A DNA stretch of 18,940 nucleotides from Flavobacteriales bacterium. Its GTDB lineage: Bacteria; Bacteroidota; Bacteroidia; Flavobacteriales; UA16. Numbering within the stretch: the first letter of the stretch is position 1; each line of letters opens with the position of its first letter. The notes below the pieces were generated by a model. The model had not been told where the DNA came from, ran no database searches, and saw nothing but the letters and a program-made list of their open reading frames with translations. Position numbers and translations under genes: made by a program. Below, one piece after another: positions 7,601-15,400 of this stretch. The DNA is taken from contig JAURKF010000224.1 of assembly GCA_030831885.1 (NCBI GenBank), forward strand, positions 1 to 18,940, given 5' to 3'.

Positions 7601-8847
7601 GTATGTTCACCCGGGATAAGATTTCGCGTGCAATACCAATAATCAGCGCATGTGCCTGCTGATGAAAATTGGGCAATTGGGATGAGAGTTCCGTCAAGCC
7701 AACATGCGCCCAGGCCGGCAGAAGGGATAATTAGATTTATATAACTTTCCTCTGCAATTGAAGAATTCACAATTGAAAATGTGGCATCAGAAACAGAATT
7801 TTCCAACGGATCAAGAATTACCATTGCCGGATCACCATTACCACCGCACGTGCCGCCTTCCATATACTGAACAACACATATGGGTGCGCTGGCCTCAATG
7901 CAATGGGCATTTTCCTGCTGGTTGAATTCCAGAAATTGTCCTGCTTGCAACATACCGACCGAAGCACCATCGATTGCAATACTTGTAGCATTCGATGCTG
8001 CAATTATTCTATAGGTGTACCGGGGAGAAGTAATTGAGGCAAGGCTCGGATCTATTTCAAAATCCAATGGAGCCACAGCATAGGTTGTACCCCACTTTTC
8101 TACATCGTACAGCTGTTCAAATAGAAAATCACCACTTGTGAGGCAATCCGCAGGAACACGTGCCATTCCGGCTCCTGCAAAAACTGCAAACGGCCGGCAT
8201 TCGCCGCTGACATCCGTTGATAGTATTCTTGTGCCTGTTAGGTCACCATTGTTGAATGCTTCTATGCGATAGGTTTCCCCTTGATTCAGCTGAATAATGA
8301 AGGGTGTGCCCGCAGCACTGCCCGCAGAGGTTGCTACTGCAGGAGTTATTTCGACTTCTGTATTATCATGTGCGGCCACAACAAGAGCTATGGAACCGTT
8401 GCCTACGGTGAGCCCCGCATAGCTTGCAATTATGTAACTCGTCCCTAACAGATTTTCGGGTAAAATTCGCGTACCATCATACGCGGCCGCGCCATAGTTG
8501 AAGGCCTGAACGGTTGCAGGTTGATCGGTTGTAATGTGTATTCCCCGATTCTCTAAGATTTGATCGGTTTCGATTTCAGAGAAAAAGTCCGGCAATAAAA
8601 TTTCGACGCTCGAATGGGGCTGTATATAGAAATTCTGACTCCATGACTGGCCGGGTATTTCTATTGATCCAAAATTGGTTGTCTGTGAGGAAATAGTTAC
8701 AATCAACTCATCTTCGAGCGGACTACTGCTTGAATTGACAGGAAAGGCAAACCAAAATGAAGTACCGACACCAATTTGCTGAGCTTCCACAGCTAATGGC
8801 AGAAAAAATAAGACTAAGCAAGCCGATAAACACTCGCGAAATCGCAT
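4654..8847 (-). CDS. Giant T9SS-secreted surface protein: IgGFc-binding-like N-terminus, Ig-like repeats, reelin-like insert, type B sorting domain
   Basis: The product has 1397 residues. A signal peptide (1-22) ends in AVEA, with QQ directly after the predicted cut. Residues about 26-447 resemble the IgGFc-binding protein N-terminal domain: GTSFWFAFPV near the start, then GIHITTDQPATVQAFNY, RILPENLLGTSYI and a Cys-rich end. Nine Ig/PKD-like repeats follow (about 453-1300), each opening with a Cys strand (for example VCSGE, LCAGE, ACVGE) and most closing with a GC before the last strand. Repeat three is interrupted at about 638-786 by a reelin-subrepeat-like jelly roll. Residues 1301-1397 are a CHU_C/type B sorting domain (FIPNSFTPDGDGVNDEW, YKLQIFNQWGE, TGYVALIR). 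The inferred role is a surface-attached or released adhesin exported by the type IX system; the ligand is unknown. It appears to be a single-gene unit with a -7 element about 36 bases upstream. Confidence 0.93.
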   Translation of the reverse strand: MRFRECLSACLVLFFLPLAVEAQQIGVGTSFWFAFPVNSSSSPLEDELIVTISSQTTNFGSIEIPGQSWSQNFYIQPHSSVEILLPDFFSEIETDQILENRGIHITTDQPATVQAFNYGAAAYDGTRILPENLLGTSYIIASYAGLTVGNGSIALVVAAHDNTEVEITPAVATSAGSAAGTPFIIQLNQGETYRIEAFNNGDLTGTRILSTDVSGECRPFAVFAGAGMARVPADCLTSGDFLFEQLYDVEKWGTTYAVAPLDFEIDPSLASITSPRYTYRIIAASNATSIAIDGASVGMLQAGQFLEFNQQENAHCIEASAPICVVQYMEGGTCGGNGDPAMVILDPLENSVSDATFSIVNSSIAEESYINLIIPSAGLGACWLDGTLIPIAQFSSAGTCADYWYCTRNLIPGEHTVQCSAGFAGVIFGTDNENYGGYAMGFTLDIHRIDSEWEQTLCTNQDAQISIPPNHTAPEWYYAEGDGQLLSESNPFIIQVPVQNAIYELHAENMISGCIDTFYYSVESPDAIPVTIVPNQQNVCSFEPVILTAETNQPNAIFTYEWSPHADIVNDNAAQIAVLSEDNADYTVTVTTPSGCAQGSATFTLDVNQGNLARFEVAEDYYQVCSGEMVSLEVEVEEVIWSDNFDPAISWGDWQAIDGGDESNLCGVVSGNALYFNGGFPREAITQPLDLSGGATVFFALKIANEDAPCDDAEPGDNVVLSYSVGGGAWTTIQTFLESAYPDFTTISVPLPAAACNPNTRLRWRQNGSYIANQDNWVLDNAFISHDVNSSLTYTWSPTTGLANETGTSVDATPSVTTWYEVTTIDPASGCDYIDSVLLEVGQPFTLTLPESILICSSQEVMLTAIPSQLGEYEFSWSPSATMQGSFSANPTVDVTQSETYTVEATSEFGCTAQGTVSVTLGASLELDITISDDSLCAGESAVLEATITGDANGIVYQWSGDASITNAASSQISVTPLGDAVITCVAMQEASGCEAEQSVSIDITPEFSISISPNDLQTCQATGTAIAASNTLNEPLQWSWQPSGWVQDPMASSTVLSTENSGVLTVTATSAAGCTSSNALNISIQPLLTNLGPDTGQCIDATHTLSVPWSSEYNVLWNTGATASSIEVNETGIYSVFVTAPDGCTSRDSVLVEFFDYPELDLGPDTSACVGEEIRFQAGQPGLEYLWNTGQLSREIYVTGSGEYSVEITNGYCISRDTAVVVFNPLPVQPFKPEYVYCFEASNESFFLDAQNQGGSYLWSNDSTSRILLVEQPGTYGVTIVSEYGCINEFQTVVNRECIEALFIPNSFTPDGDGVNDEWFIYGTNIVNYKLQIFNQWGELFFESTDMTIPWTGQRGDGEYYVDSQVFPYVITYQLVEDNGLLGTQRSVTGYVALIR
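4948..7491 (-). repeat. Nine protein-level Ig/PKD-like tandem repeats
   Basis: These are amino-acid repeats of about 70-85 residues inside the giant surface protein, not DNA-identical copies. Each starts with a Cys-containing strand, with Cys at residues 458, 540, 625, 856, 937, 1020, 1099, 1170 and 1239. Most have a Trp strand (EWSP, YTWSP, FSWSP, LWNTG) and most end with a GC motif, suggesting one disulfide per repeat. The last three are closest to each other, sharing LGPDT, LWNTG and a G-Y-V pattern. Low DNA identity argues that the repeats are old rather than recently expanded. Confidence 0.8.
6490..6936 (-). other. Reelin-subrepeat-like domain nested in the third Ig-like repeat
   Basis: Residues about 638-786 of the giant surface protein depart from the repeat pattern. 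Their signature resembles animal reelin subrepeats: CGVVSGNALYFNG, then PREAITQPLDL, a Cys-flanked acidic loop, PGDNVVLSYSVGGGAWTTI, RLRWRQNG and a closing NWVLDNAFI. The Ig-like repeat strand before it (VCSGEMVSLEVEV) and the strand after it (LTYTWSPTTGL) join into one normal repeat if the segment is removed, so it looks like a domain inserted into a loop. The match is made from memory of the family. Confidence 0.65.
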
Positions 8848-8883
8848 GTTTCGTGGGTTTTTAGATAGTCAAGACAGTGGTTA

Positions 8884-8891
8884 CAAAGGTA
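8884..8891 (-). promoter_or_regulatory. Bacteroidota -7 promoter element of the giant surface-protein gene
   Basis: On the minus strand this reads TACCTTTG, an exact match to TAnnTTTG, 36 bases before the ATG at 8847. It implies a leader of about 30 bases. No clear -33 TTTG is visible at the right spacing (the candidate region reads TTTCTTAA). The rest of the 8848-9075 gap shows nothing else recognisable, including no T-tailed hairpin for the dehydrogenase gene that ends there. Confidence 0.5.
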
Positions 8892-9075
8892 AAAGGATAA
8901 AACCGGCATGCTTAAGAAATGTTGTACTTGTTTATGAACGTGAGCATGCGCATTGCAGAAAAATTTCTACGCTTGTAAAGTGTAATTCTACGGCGCTCCC
9001 ATCTCGAATGAACGATATCGGGAACTCTCCGACTTGTTGGTTATCTCCGGTTTTCGGAAGAACAAATAAATACGA

Positions 9076-9873
9076 TCAACGAGCCGACTGCTTTCGAAGA
9101 ATTTTTTCGAATAACGCAGGTGCAAAGCGGCGAAGCTTGAGTCCTAACAATTCCTTACCCCCAATACCAAATTCCGTTTTTCCTGCTGATACACCTTTCA
9201 GTATTTCTTCAGCGCAACGCGCGGTTGTCATGCCCGAAGCTTGATTATTGTCCATCTCACCGGTAGCGCGGCCCTTCGTGTCGAGAGCATGTTTTGAAAT
9301 GTCACTGGCAATAAATCCAGGTGTTAGCAATGTAATTTGTATGTTGTGCTTCTCTACTTCCATTCTCATCGAATCGTAATAGCCGTGTAGAGCATGCTTT
9401 GCAGCAGCGTATCCGGAACGAAGGAAGAAGCCCCATTTACCCATAAGACTCGACGTAACGACGATGTGGCCGCCACCTTGATCCTTCATTCGGAGAGCAA
9501 CTGCTTTCGATAGTTCAATGTTGCTGAAGAAATCAACCTCCATCATTTTTCGAACAACGTCAATATCTGTTTCAAGTGCTTCAGCCCGCTGACTTATGCC
9601 GCCATTGTTGAAGAGCATATCGATTCGTTCGTGATGTTGCAGGCAATGGGCGATGGCATTCTTTACCGAATCCGGCGACGACAAATCAATCGGCACGATA
9701 TCCACTTTTTCAGGGTGCATGCAACAGCCCTTCACTCTTTCCAACGCGTCCGTGCGACGAGCTGAAAGAATGAGATTGGCCCCCTCACGCGACAAGGCGT
9801 ATGCAAGTGCTTCACCTATGCCCGAACTCGCTCCAGTGAGCCAAATCGTTTTACCCTGAAAGTAATTTTTCAA
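9076..9873 (-). CDS. Short-chain dehydrogenase/reductase, DHRS7B-like, probable TTG start
   Basis: This is a classical SDR using NAD(P)H; the substrate is not known. Counted from the TTG at 9873, the 265-residue protein has the cofactor loop TGASSGIGEALA starting at residue 13, DLSS near 63, NNGG (a variant of NNAG) near 89, catalytic Ser142, Tyr155 and Lys159 (YAAAK), and PGFI after strand 6. Sequence around NNGGISQR and RSGYAAAKHALHGYYDSMR resembles the DHRS7/DHRS7B branch. No ATG exists upstream of the Rossmann fold: the only start codons are TTG at 9951 (26 residues longer), TTG at 9873 and a CTG between them. TTG 9873 is preferred because it places Tyr and Lys at the positions usual for classical SDRs and gives the usual beginning a few residues before the GK-T strand. 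It is divergent from the two-component pair. Confidence 0.85.
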   Translation of the reverse strand: MKNYFQGKTIWLTGASSGIGEALAYALSREGANLILSARRTDALERVKGCCMHPEKVDIVPIDLSSPDSVKNAIAHCLQHHERIDMLFNNGGISQRAEALETDIDVVRKMMEVDFFSNIELSKAVALRMKDQGGGHIVVTSSLMGKWGFFLRSGYAAAKHALHGYYDSMRMEVEKHNIQITLLTPGFIASDISKHALDTKGRATGEMDNNQASGMTTARCAEEILKGVSAGKTEFGIGGKELLGLKLRRFAPALFEKILRKQSAR

Positions 9874-9981
9874 TGTCTTAATTTTAGCCTTGAATTTCGA
9901 CAGCGAATATCGGTCGAGTGCCTTATTCTTTTTGCAGGGGTTAATAATCAATTAACCTTGCGATAACTTGAATGAAGTTGC

Positions 9982-10015
9982 TTTGTCGGCAGAAATCACG
10001 CTGAAATAAAAATTG
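9982..10015 (+). promoter_or_regulatory. Possible promoter of the two-component operon
   Basis: A -33-like TTTG (9982-9985) is followed after 21 bases by TAAAAATTG (10007-10015), an imperfect and one-base-longer form of the TAnnTTTG -7 element. It ends 1 base before the ATG, so any transcript would have little or no leader. Confidence 0.35.
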
Positions 10016-10016
10016 C

Positions 10017-10694
10017 ATGAGCAAGCAAAAGATTCTTTTAGTCGACGACGAACCCGATATCTTGGAGATGATCGGTTTTAACCTTGAGCGCGAAGGCTAT
10101 GAAGTGCTGACTGCTGCCAATGGCCGAAAAGCAGTTGAGCTTGCTAAAACCCATCAGCCTGATTTGATTCTACTCGATGTGATGATGCCCGAGATGGATG
10201 GAATGGAAACATGCAGAGAACTGCGCGATGATTCCAAACTGAAAAACACCATCATTGCATTCCTTACTGCCCGCAATGAAGACTATAGCCAAATAGCAGG
10301 TTTTGATGCCGGTGCAGACGACTATATCTCTAAACCCATCAAGCCTCGGGTGTTAGTTTCTCGGGTAAAAGCGCTCCTCAGAAGAGGTGTCGCACCAGCG
10401 ATAGAGAAGGTCTCTCAAACTCTTTCAGGAATCGTTATAGATAAAGAGCGATACATTGTTTTGAAGGATGGTATCGAACTTTCACTTCCCAAAAAAGAAT
10501 TTGAACTTCTTGCATTGCTCGCATCTCAGCCCGGCAGAGTATTTACGCGCGAGAACATATTAAGCAGCGTCTGGGGAAATGATGTCATCGTTGGCGACCG
10601 AACCATCGATGTGCATATTCGAAAGCTCCGCGAGAAATTGGGCGACGATTTTTTTAAAACAATCAAGGGTGTAGGGTATAAATTTGAACCGTGA
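10017..10694 (+). CDS. OmpR/PhoB-family response regulator
   Basis: This cytoplasmic DNA-binding response regulator has 225 residues, the family norm. The receiver domain (1-120) has the acidic pocket DDEPD (10-14), phospho-accepting Asp54 in LILLDVMMPEMDG, Thr84 and Lys106 (ISKP). The effector is a winged helix (about 130-225) with RTIDVHIRKLREKLG in the recognition region and GVGYKFEP at the end. It is probably phosphorylated by the kinase encoded next, whose GTG start overlaps this gene's TGA by 4 bases (10691-10694), indicating translational coupling. The sequence is PhoB/PhoP-like, but no phosphate genes are nearby, so no symbol is assigned. Confidence 0.95.
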   Translation: MSKQKILLVDDEPDILEMIGFNLEREGYEVLTAANGRKAVELAKTHQPDLILLDVMMPEMDGMETCRELRDDSKLKNTIIAFLTARNEDYSQIAGFDAGADDYISKPIKPRVLVSRVKALLRRGVAPAIEKVSQTLSGIVIDKERYIVLKDGIELSLPKKEFELLALLASQPGRVFTRENILSSVWGNDVIVGDRTIDVHIRKLREKLGDDFFKTIKGVGYKFEP

Positions 10695-11746
10695 GTCTTA
10701 TCACTGTTCGCACACCCCGCCAAGTGGCCCTAGCCTCGGCTTCGCTGATAACAGGTTTATTGGCGGTCACTTATTTTTTAGTCATCTATCTGCTTGAGAG
10801 GGAATTCACATTTCTGCCGCTGGCCATTTTGCTCGCTTTAGGATTTTCTATTTCATACGGAATTGTTTTTTACTTCATTGAACGCTTCTTGTATCACAAG
10901 GTAAAAATCATTTATAAGACAATTCATTCGCTCAAAAGCCAGGGGGATACTCGCCCAAAAATCCAAATGAGCGAAGATGTAATGAACGAGATTAATAAAG
11001 AGGTCGCCGACTGGGCAGACGGGAAAATCCGAGAGGTAAAGGAATTACGAAAGGCGGAAAACTATCGCCGCGAGTTCATAGGAAACCTTGCCCATGAATT
11101 GAAAACCCCTGTATTCAATGTACAGGGTTACATCGAGACTTTACTGGAAACTGACTTGAACAATGCAGAGCTCAACCGAAAGTTTTTGGAGAAGGCCAAC
11201 AATGGATGCGAGCGACTAGTGGATCTGTTGAAGGATCTCGATCAAATCACAAGCATTGAAAGTGGTAACATGGAGCTGGAGTGGAGCAAGTTTGATGTTG
11301 TTGAATTAATCAAACAAACCATCGAGTTGCTCGAGCAAACAGCAGCAGATCGCAACATTACCCTTCGTCTGGGAAATGCTGCCGAAAAACCCATTTGGGT
11401 GACTGCCGACCGAAAGCGCATTCAACAAGTCATTGTAAACTTGCTCATGAACAGTATTTCCTATGGAAAAGAAAACGGCGAGACGCGTGTGAGATTCTAT
11501 GACATGGATGATAATGTGCTCGTAGAAATTGCCGACGACGGATTGGGAATAGCCATGGAGCATCTACCCCGACTTTTCGAGCGCTTTTATCGGGTCGATA
11601 AAAGCCGATCGCGCAATGAAGGTGGCTCAGGTCTGGGCCTTGCCATTTGCAAGCACATCATTGATAGCCACAGTCAAAGTATTTCAGTGAGAAGCACGGA
11701 AGGTGTAGGAAGCACCTTTGCCTTCACGCTGAAAAAAGCTTCATAA
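10691..11746 (+). CDS. PhoR-like sensor histidine kinase without a recognisable sensor domain
   Basis: This inner-membrane kinase has 351 residues with a GTG start that overlaps the regulator's stop. Two membrane helices (about 12-35 and 41-63) are joined by a loop of only about six residues (EREFTF), so there is almost no periplasmic part. No PAS domain fits between the second helix and the H box. The HisKA domain has His135 in FIGNLAHELKTP. The HATPase domain has the N box (VNLLMNSISYG, around Asn250), G1 box DDGLGI (282-287), FERFYRVD, and G2 box GGSGLGLAI (311-319). The stimulus is unknown; it may sense through the membrane helices or a partner protein. The stop overlaps the convergent hydrolase gene by 6 bases. 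Confidence 0.94.
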   Translation: MSLITVRTPRQVALASASLITGLLAVTYFLVIYLLEREFTFLPLAILLALGFSISYGIVFYFIERFLYHKVKIIYKTIHSLKSQGDTRPKIQMSEDVMNEINKEVADWADGKIREVKELRKAENYRREFIGNLAHELKTPVFNVQGYIETLLETDLNNAELNRKFLEKANNGCERLVDLLKDLDQITSIESGNMELEWSKFDVVELIKQTIELLEQTAADRNITLRLGNAAEKPIWVTADRKRIQQVIVNLLMNSISYGKENGETRVRFYDMDDNVLVEIADDGLGIAMEHLPRLFERFYRVDKSRSRNEGGSGLGLAICKHIIDSHSQSISVRSTEGVGSTFAFTLKKAS

Positions 11747-12406
11747 TCCCGACCAATCGGGGCGCACAAAGAAATTATCGATTTTCTCCTCGCCAATTGT
11801 CGTATGCGGTCCATGACCGGAATACACCACGTAATCATCGGGTAAAGCATACATTTTTGTTTGTATCGACCGCACAAGATCTGCAGCATTGCAGCCCGGG
11901 AGATCTACTCGACCTACACTCCCCTTGAAAAGAACATCACCCGAGAAAACTACACGTTCATCATGACACACAAATGCCAAATGACCCGGTGCATGCCCCG
12001 GAACAAAAAGAATTTCGAATGTGATATTTCCAATGCATACACGATCGCCTTCAACCAGCGTTCTCTCGGGCATTACCGATGCCCGGTAAGGAATTCCAAA
12101 CATTAAGCTCGTAGCAGCTGCGCGCTCAATTACCGGAATCTCACCGGCATGACAGTGCATGCCAATGCCATAGCGCTGAGCTGCTGCGCTATTTCCCAAA
12201 ATATGATCGAGGTGGCAATGCGTATTTAATATGAGTTCGGGTGTCAATTTTTCATCTGCGATATATTCAAATAGAATGGCATCTTCACTTTCATCTGTCA
12301 TGCCCGGATCAATGATGATGGCTTTGCCTGCTTCATCTGCTATCACATAGGTATTCTCAGAAAATGCATTAAACGTAAACTGGGCGATTCGAAGGGGTTT
12401 TTTCAT
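11741..12406 (-). CDS. Metallo-beta-lactamase-fold hydrolase, glyoxalase II-like (YcbL type)
   Basis: This probable cytoplasmic zinc hydrolase resembles type I glyoxalase II/YcbL proteins, which hydrolyse S-lactoylglutathione-like thioesters; the true substrate here is not known. The 221-residue protein has the full metal site: THCHLDH (His63, His65, Asp67, His68), His138 in VPGHAPGH, Asp157 in FSGDVLF and His198 in YSGHGPHTTIGEE. There is no signal peptide, and the length fits the short YcbL form that lacks the C-terminal glutathione-binding domain of classical GloB. The start is an ATG followed by KKPLR. It is divergent from the propeller-barrel gene, with a 92-base gap to that gene's preferred start. 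Confidence 0.92.
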   Translation of the reverse strand: MKKPLRIAQFTFNAFSENTYVIADEAGKAIIIDPGMTDESEDAILFEYIADEKLTPELILNTHCHLDHILGNSAAAQRYGIGMHCHAGEIPVIERAAATSLMFGIPYRASVMPERTLVEGDRVCIGNITFEILFVPGHAPGHLAFVCHDERVVFSGDVLFKGSVGRVDLPGCNAADLVRSIQTKMYALPDDYVVYSGHGPHTTIGEEKIDNFFVRPDWSGL

Positions 12407-12498
12407 AAGCTGCCTGTATTTGAAACTACTAAACGGCTGACAAAGGTCGCATGTTTTTTCAACCTATTAAATCCTATTTTAGCACTCCCTCATTTCCA

Positions 12499-15400
12499 AT
12501 GATAAAAAATAAGGTGCATAGTTTTTTTGCAATTGTAGCCTTGGTCGTGCTATGCACACCGATATCCGCACAATTTTACCAGGGGACCAATATGGAATTT
12601 GGGAAAAACCGAATTCAGTATCGCGAGTTTACATGGTTTTATTACCCTTCGGAAAATTTTGAAGTGTATTACTATATCGGTGGCGAAGAGCTGGCGCAAT
12701 ACACACTTATGTCATGCGAAAAGAACCTCAAAGAAATTCAGCAATTTTTTGATTACACCATTGATGAAAAAATAGAGGTCCTTTCCTATCTCAATCAAAG
12801 TGAGTTTCGTCAGAGTAATCTCGGACTGAGCGGCGATGAACAATTCAATATTGGCGGGGCGGCCAAAATTGTTGGAAGTAAAATGTTCACCTACTATGAA
12901 GGCGATCATACATTACTTGAACGCCAGATTCGGGAGAACATCGCACGAGTTGTTTTTGCTCAATTGGTGTATGGTGGCAATTGGAAAGACGTTCTGAAAA
13001 ATTCCACGTTACTCTCTGTTCCCAAGTGGTTTGAGGAAGGAATAATAGCCTATGCAGCCAATGGAGTTTCCGCTGAAAGCAACACCTTCGTAAAAGATCT
13101 TGTGCGAAGTAACAAGTTCAAGAGTTTTAATCATTTTGAAGGAGATGATGCCCGCCTTGCAGGACAAACGTTCTGGAATTTTATTGCAGAGGTTTATGGT
13201 CAAAACGTGATTCCGAATATTCTATACATGGCGCAGGCAAGTCGCAATGTGGAGAGCGGTTTTTTATATGTACTGGGCCTTTCACTCGATAAGCTCTCTG
13301 CAGAATATGTGAACTTCTACAAGGAAAAAGCTGCATCCGGCCGCTCCGAAAGGCTGCCATCCGAAATGAAACTTACCGGCAATCCATCACGCCAGGAAAT
13401 CAAGAAGTATAACGAATCAGAAAAGCAACTCGGTGATTTGAAAATTAAGTATCAACATGCGTTTGAGTACTCAAATTTCACTCGCTCACCCGATGGTACA
13501 CACGTTGCTTACGTAACACATGAATTGGGTCAATACCGCATCTGGATTTACAACACCGAAACGCACAAGCGCAGATGCATCCTCAAACGAGAGCCTCGCA
13601 TGGATCGCATTCCAGACAAGTCATTCCCGGTGCTTGCCTGGCATCCATCCGGTGAAATGCTAACCTACATTTATGAGAAGCGCGCGAACGCATGGATTGG
13701 CAATTATTCATTAGCTGAAAAAAAACATACGACCAAAGAACTTTACCTCATCGAGAAAATCAACTCGATGGATTATAGCCCGGATGGAAAGCGCATGATT
13801 TTGAGTGCAGTGAATCGGGGGCAAACCGACTTGTTTCTCTACCAAGTCATCGGAAATAATTTTGAACAACTTACACGCGATCGATGGGATGATTTGGAAC
13901 CAACCTATATCGATGGAGGAAGACGAATTATTTTCAGATCGAATCGGATGGATGACACGTTACGAAATGACCAATCCAACTTAACCATTTTGAGCAGGTC
14001 ACATGATCTGTTTGTTTTTGACCTCGAGAATCGCTCTAAGATTTTAGAGAGAATAACCAACACTCCTGAAGTTGATGAGTCACATCCCTTTGAGTACGGC
14101 AGTAAGTACTATACTTATTTGTCGGATGAAAATGGTTTCAGAAATCGATCCATAGCATATATCGACAGTGCAATCAGCGCAATTGATACCACTATTCATT
14201 ACAGGTACTTCACAGTTTCAAAAAAACTAAGTTCGTTTCAGCGAGATATGCATGAATACGAATTCAATCCCGGCAATGGCTCGTATTTGATAGGCTTTCG
14301 AAAGGGTAGTATGCCGTGGGTGACACTTGGAAATAAAAATGCTGATGTGTTCGATGGTGCTGAAACCGGCGATGCAATCAAACGCGAATCAGAATCAATT
14401 GGCCTCACCGATCGCCTGCGCATATCGGCCGATACCATTAGCAAAGGTGATATCGACATTGATAATTATTTGTTTGAAGACGAGCGTTACGATTACACGC
14501 TGGAAAAGGAAACCGTTCGTGTTCAGGAATCCGGAAAGAATACAAATCAGGTATTATCCGATTCAGTTGCTGCATTCATCGTACCTCGTTCGCGCAATTA
14601 CCGATTGAATTTCGCCGCTGATAAAGCCATTGCTCAGATGAGCAATAATTTCTTCAATCCTATTTATCAGAATTATACAGGATCATCACCCAACAGCATT
14701 TCACCCGGATTGTCCGGATTTACACAGTTTGGTGTTTCCGATCTTTTTGAAGATTATAAGATTGTTGGAGGGTTTCGTGCTAATTGGGGCCTTGATAATG
14801 CGGAATATGGAATCAGTTTCGAACGACTGAACGATCGATGGGATCGCAAAATCATCTTTTCCAGACAATCGCAACGCGTGCAGCAGGGTATTGATATTAT
14901 CAAGTTACAAAGCAACGACGTGGCTTATTCGGTGAAATATCCCTTCAGCGAAGTGAGTTCCATTCGCATACGGGGCGATGTCAGATTGGACAGAGGCGTG
15001 CGTCAGTCAAATGATCTTATCAGCCTCGAAGCCGCAAATATTACGGAGACCAACTTGGCGCTGAAGCTCGAGTATGTTTTTGATAATACTATTCCACGTG
15101 GGCTTAATTTGTACAATGGTACCCGAGCGAAAGTCTGGGTTGAACGCTATCAACAACCCAACATCAATAAGCGAACAGATATCAATATTGTAGGATTTGA
15201 TATGCGACACTATGAGCGCATTCACCGCAATTTCATTGCTGCATTTCGGCTTGCAGGAACAAGTTCATTCGGTGCGCAAAAAGTCATTAATTATTTCGGA
15301 GGGGTTGATAATTGGCTCTTCCAGCGCATCGACAACGCCACCCCTGTAAACCCCGATGAGCCATATCGGTTTCAGTCTTTTGTTGGGCCCGTGCGAGGCT

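Noticed and set aside
8846..9244. Plus-strand open frame spanning the gap between the giant surface gene and the dehydrogenase
   Set aside because: It overlaps the start of one minus-strand gene and about 170 bases of the coding end of another, has a low-complexity unmatched translation and no export signal or known motif. It looks like a chance antisense frame.
12451..12498. Upstream ATG for the propeller-barrel protein
   Set aside because: It adds 16 residues before a complete signal peptide; the ATG at 12499 is the better start. It cannot be fully excluded.
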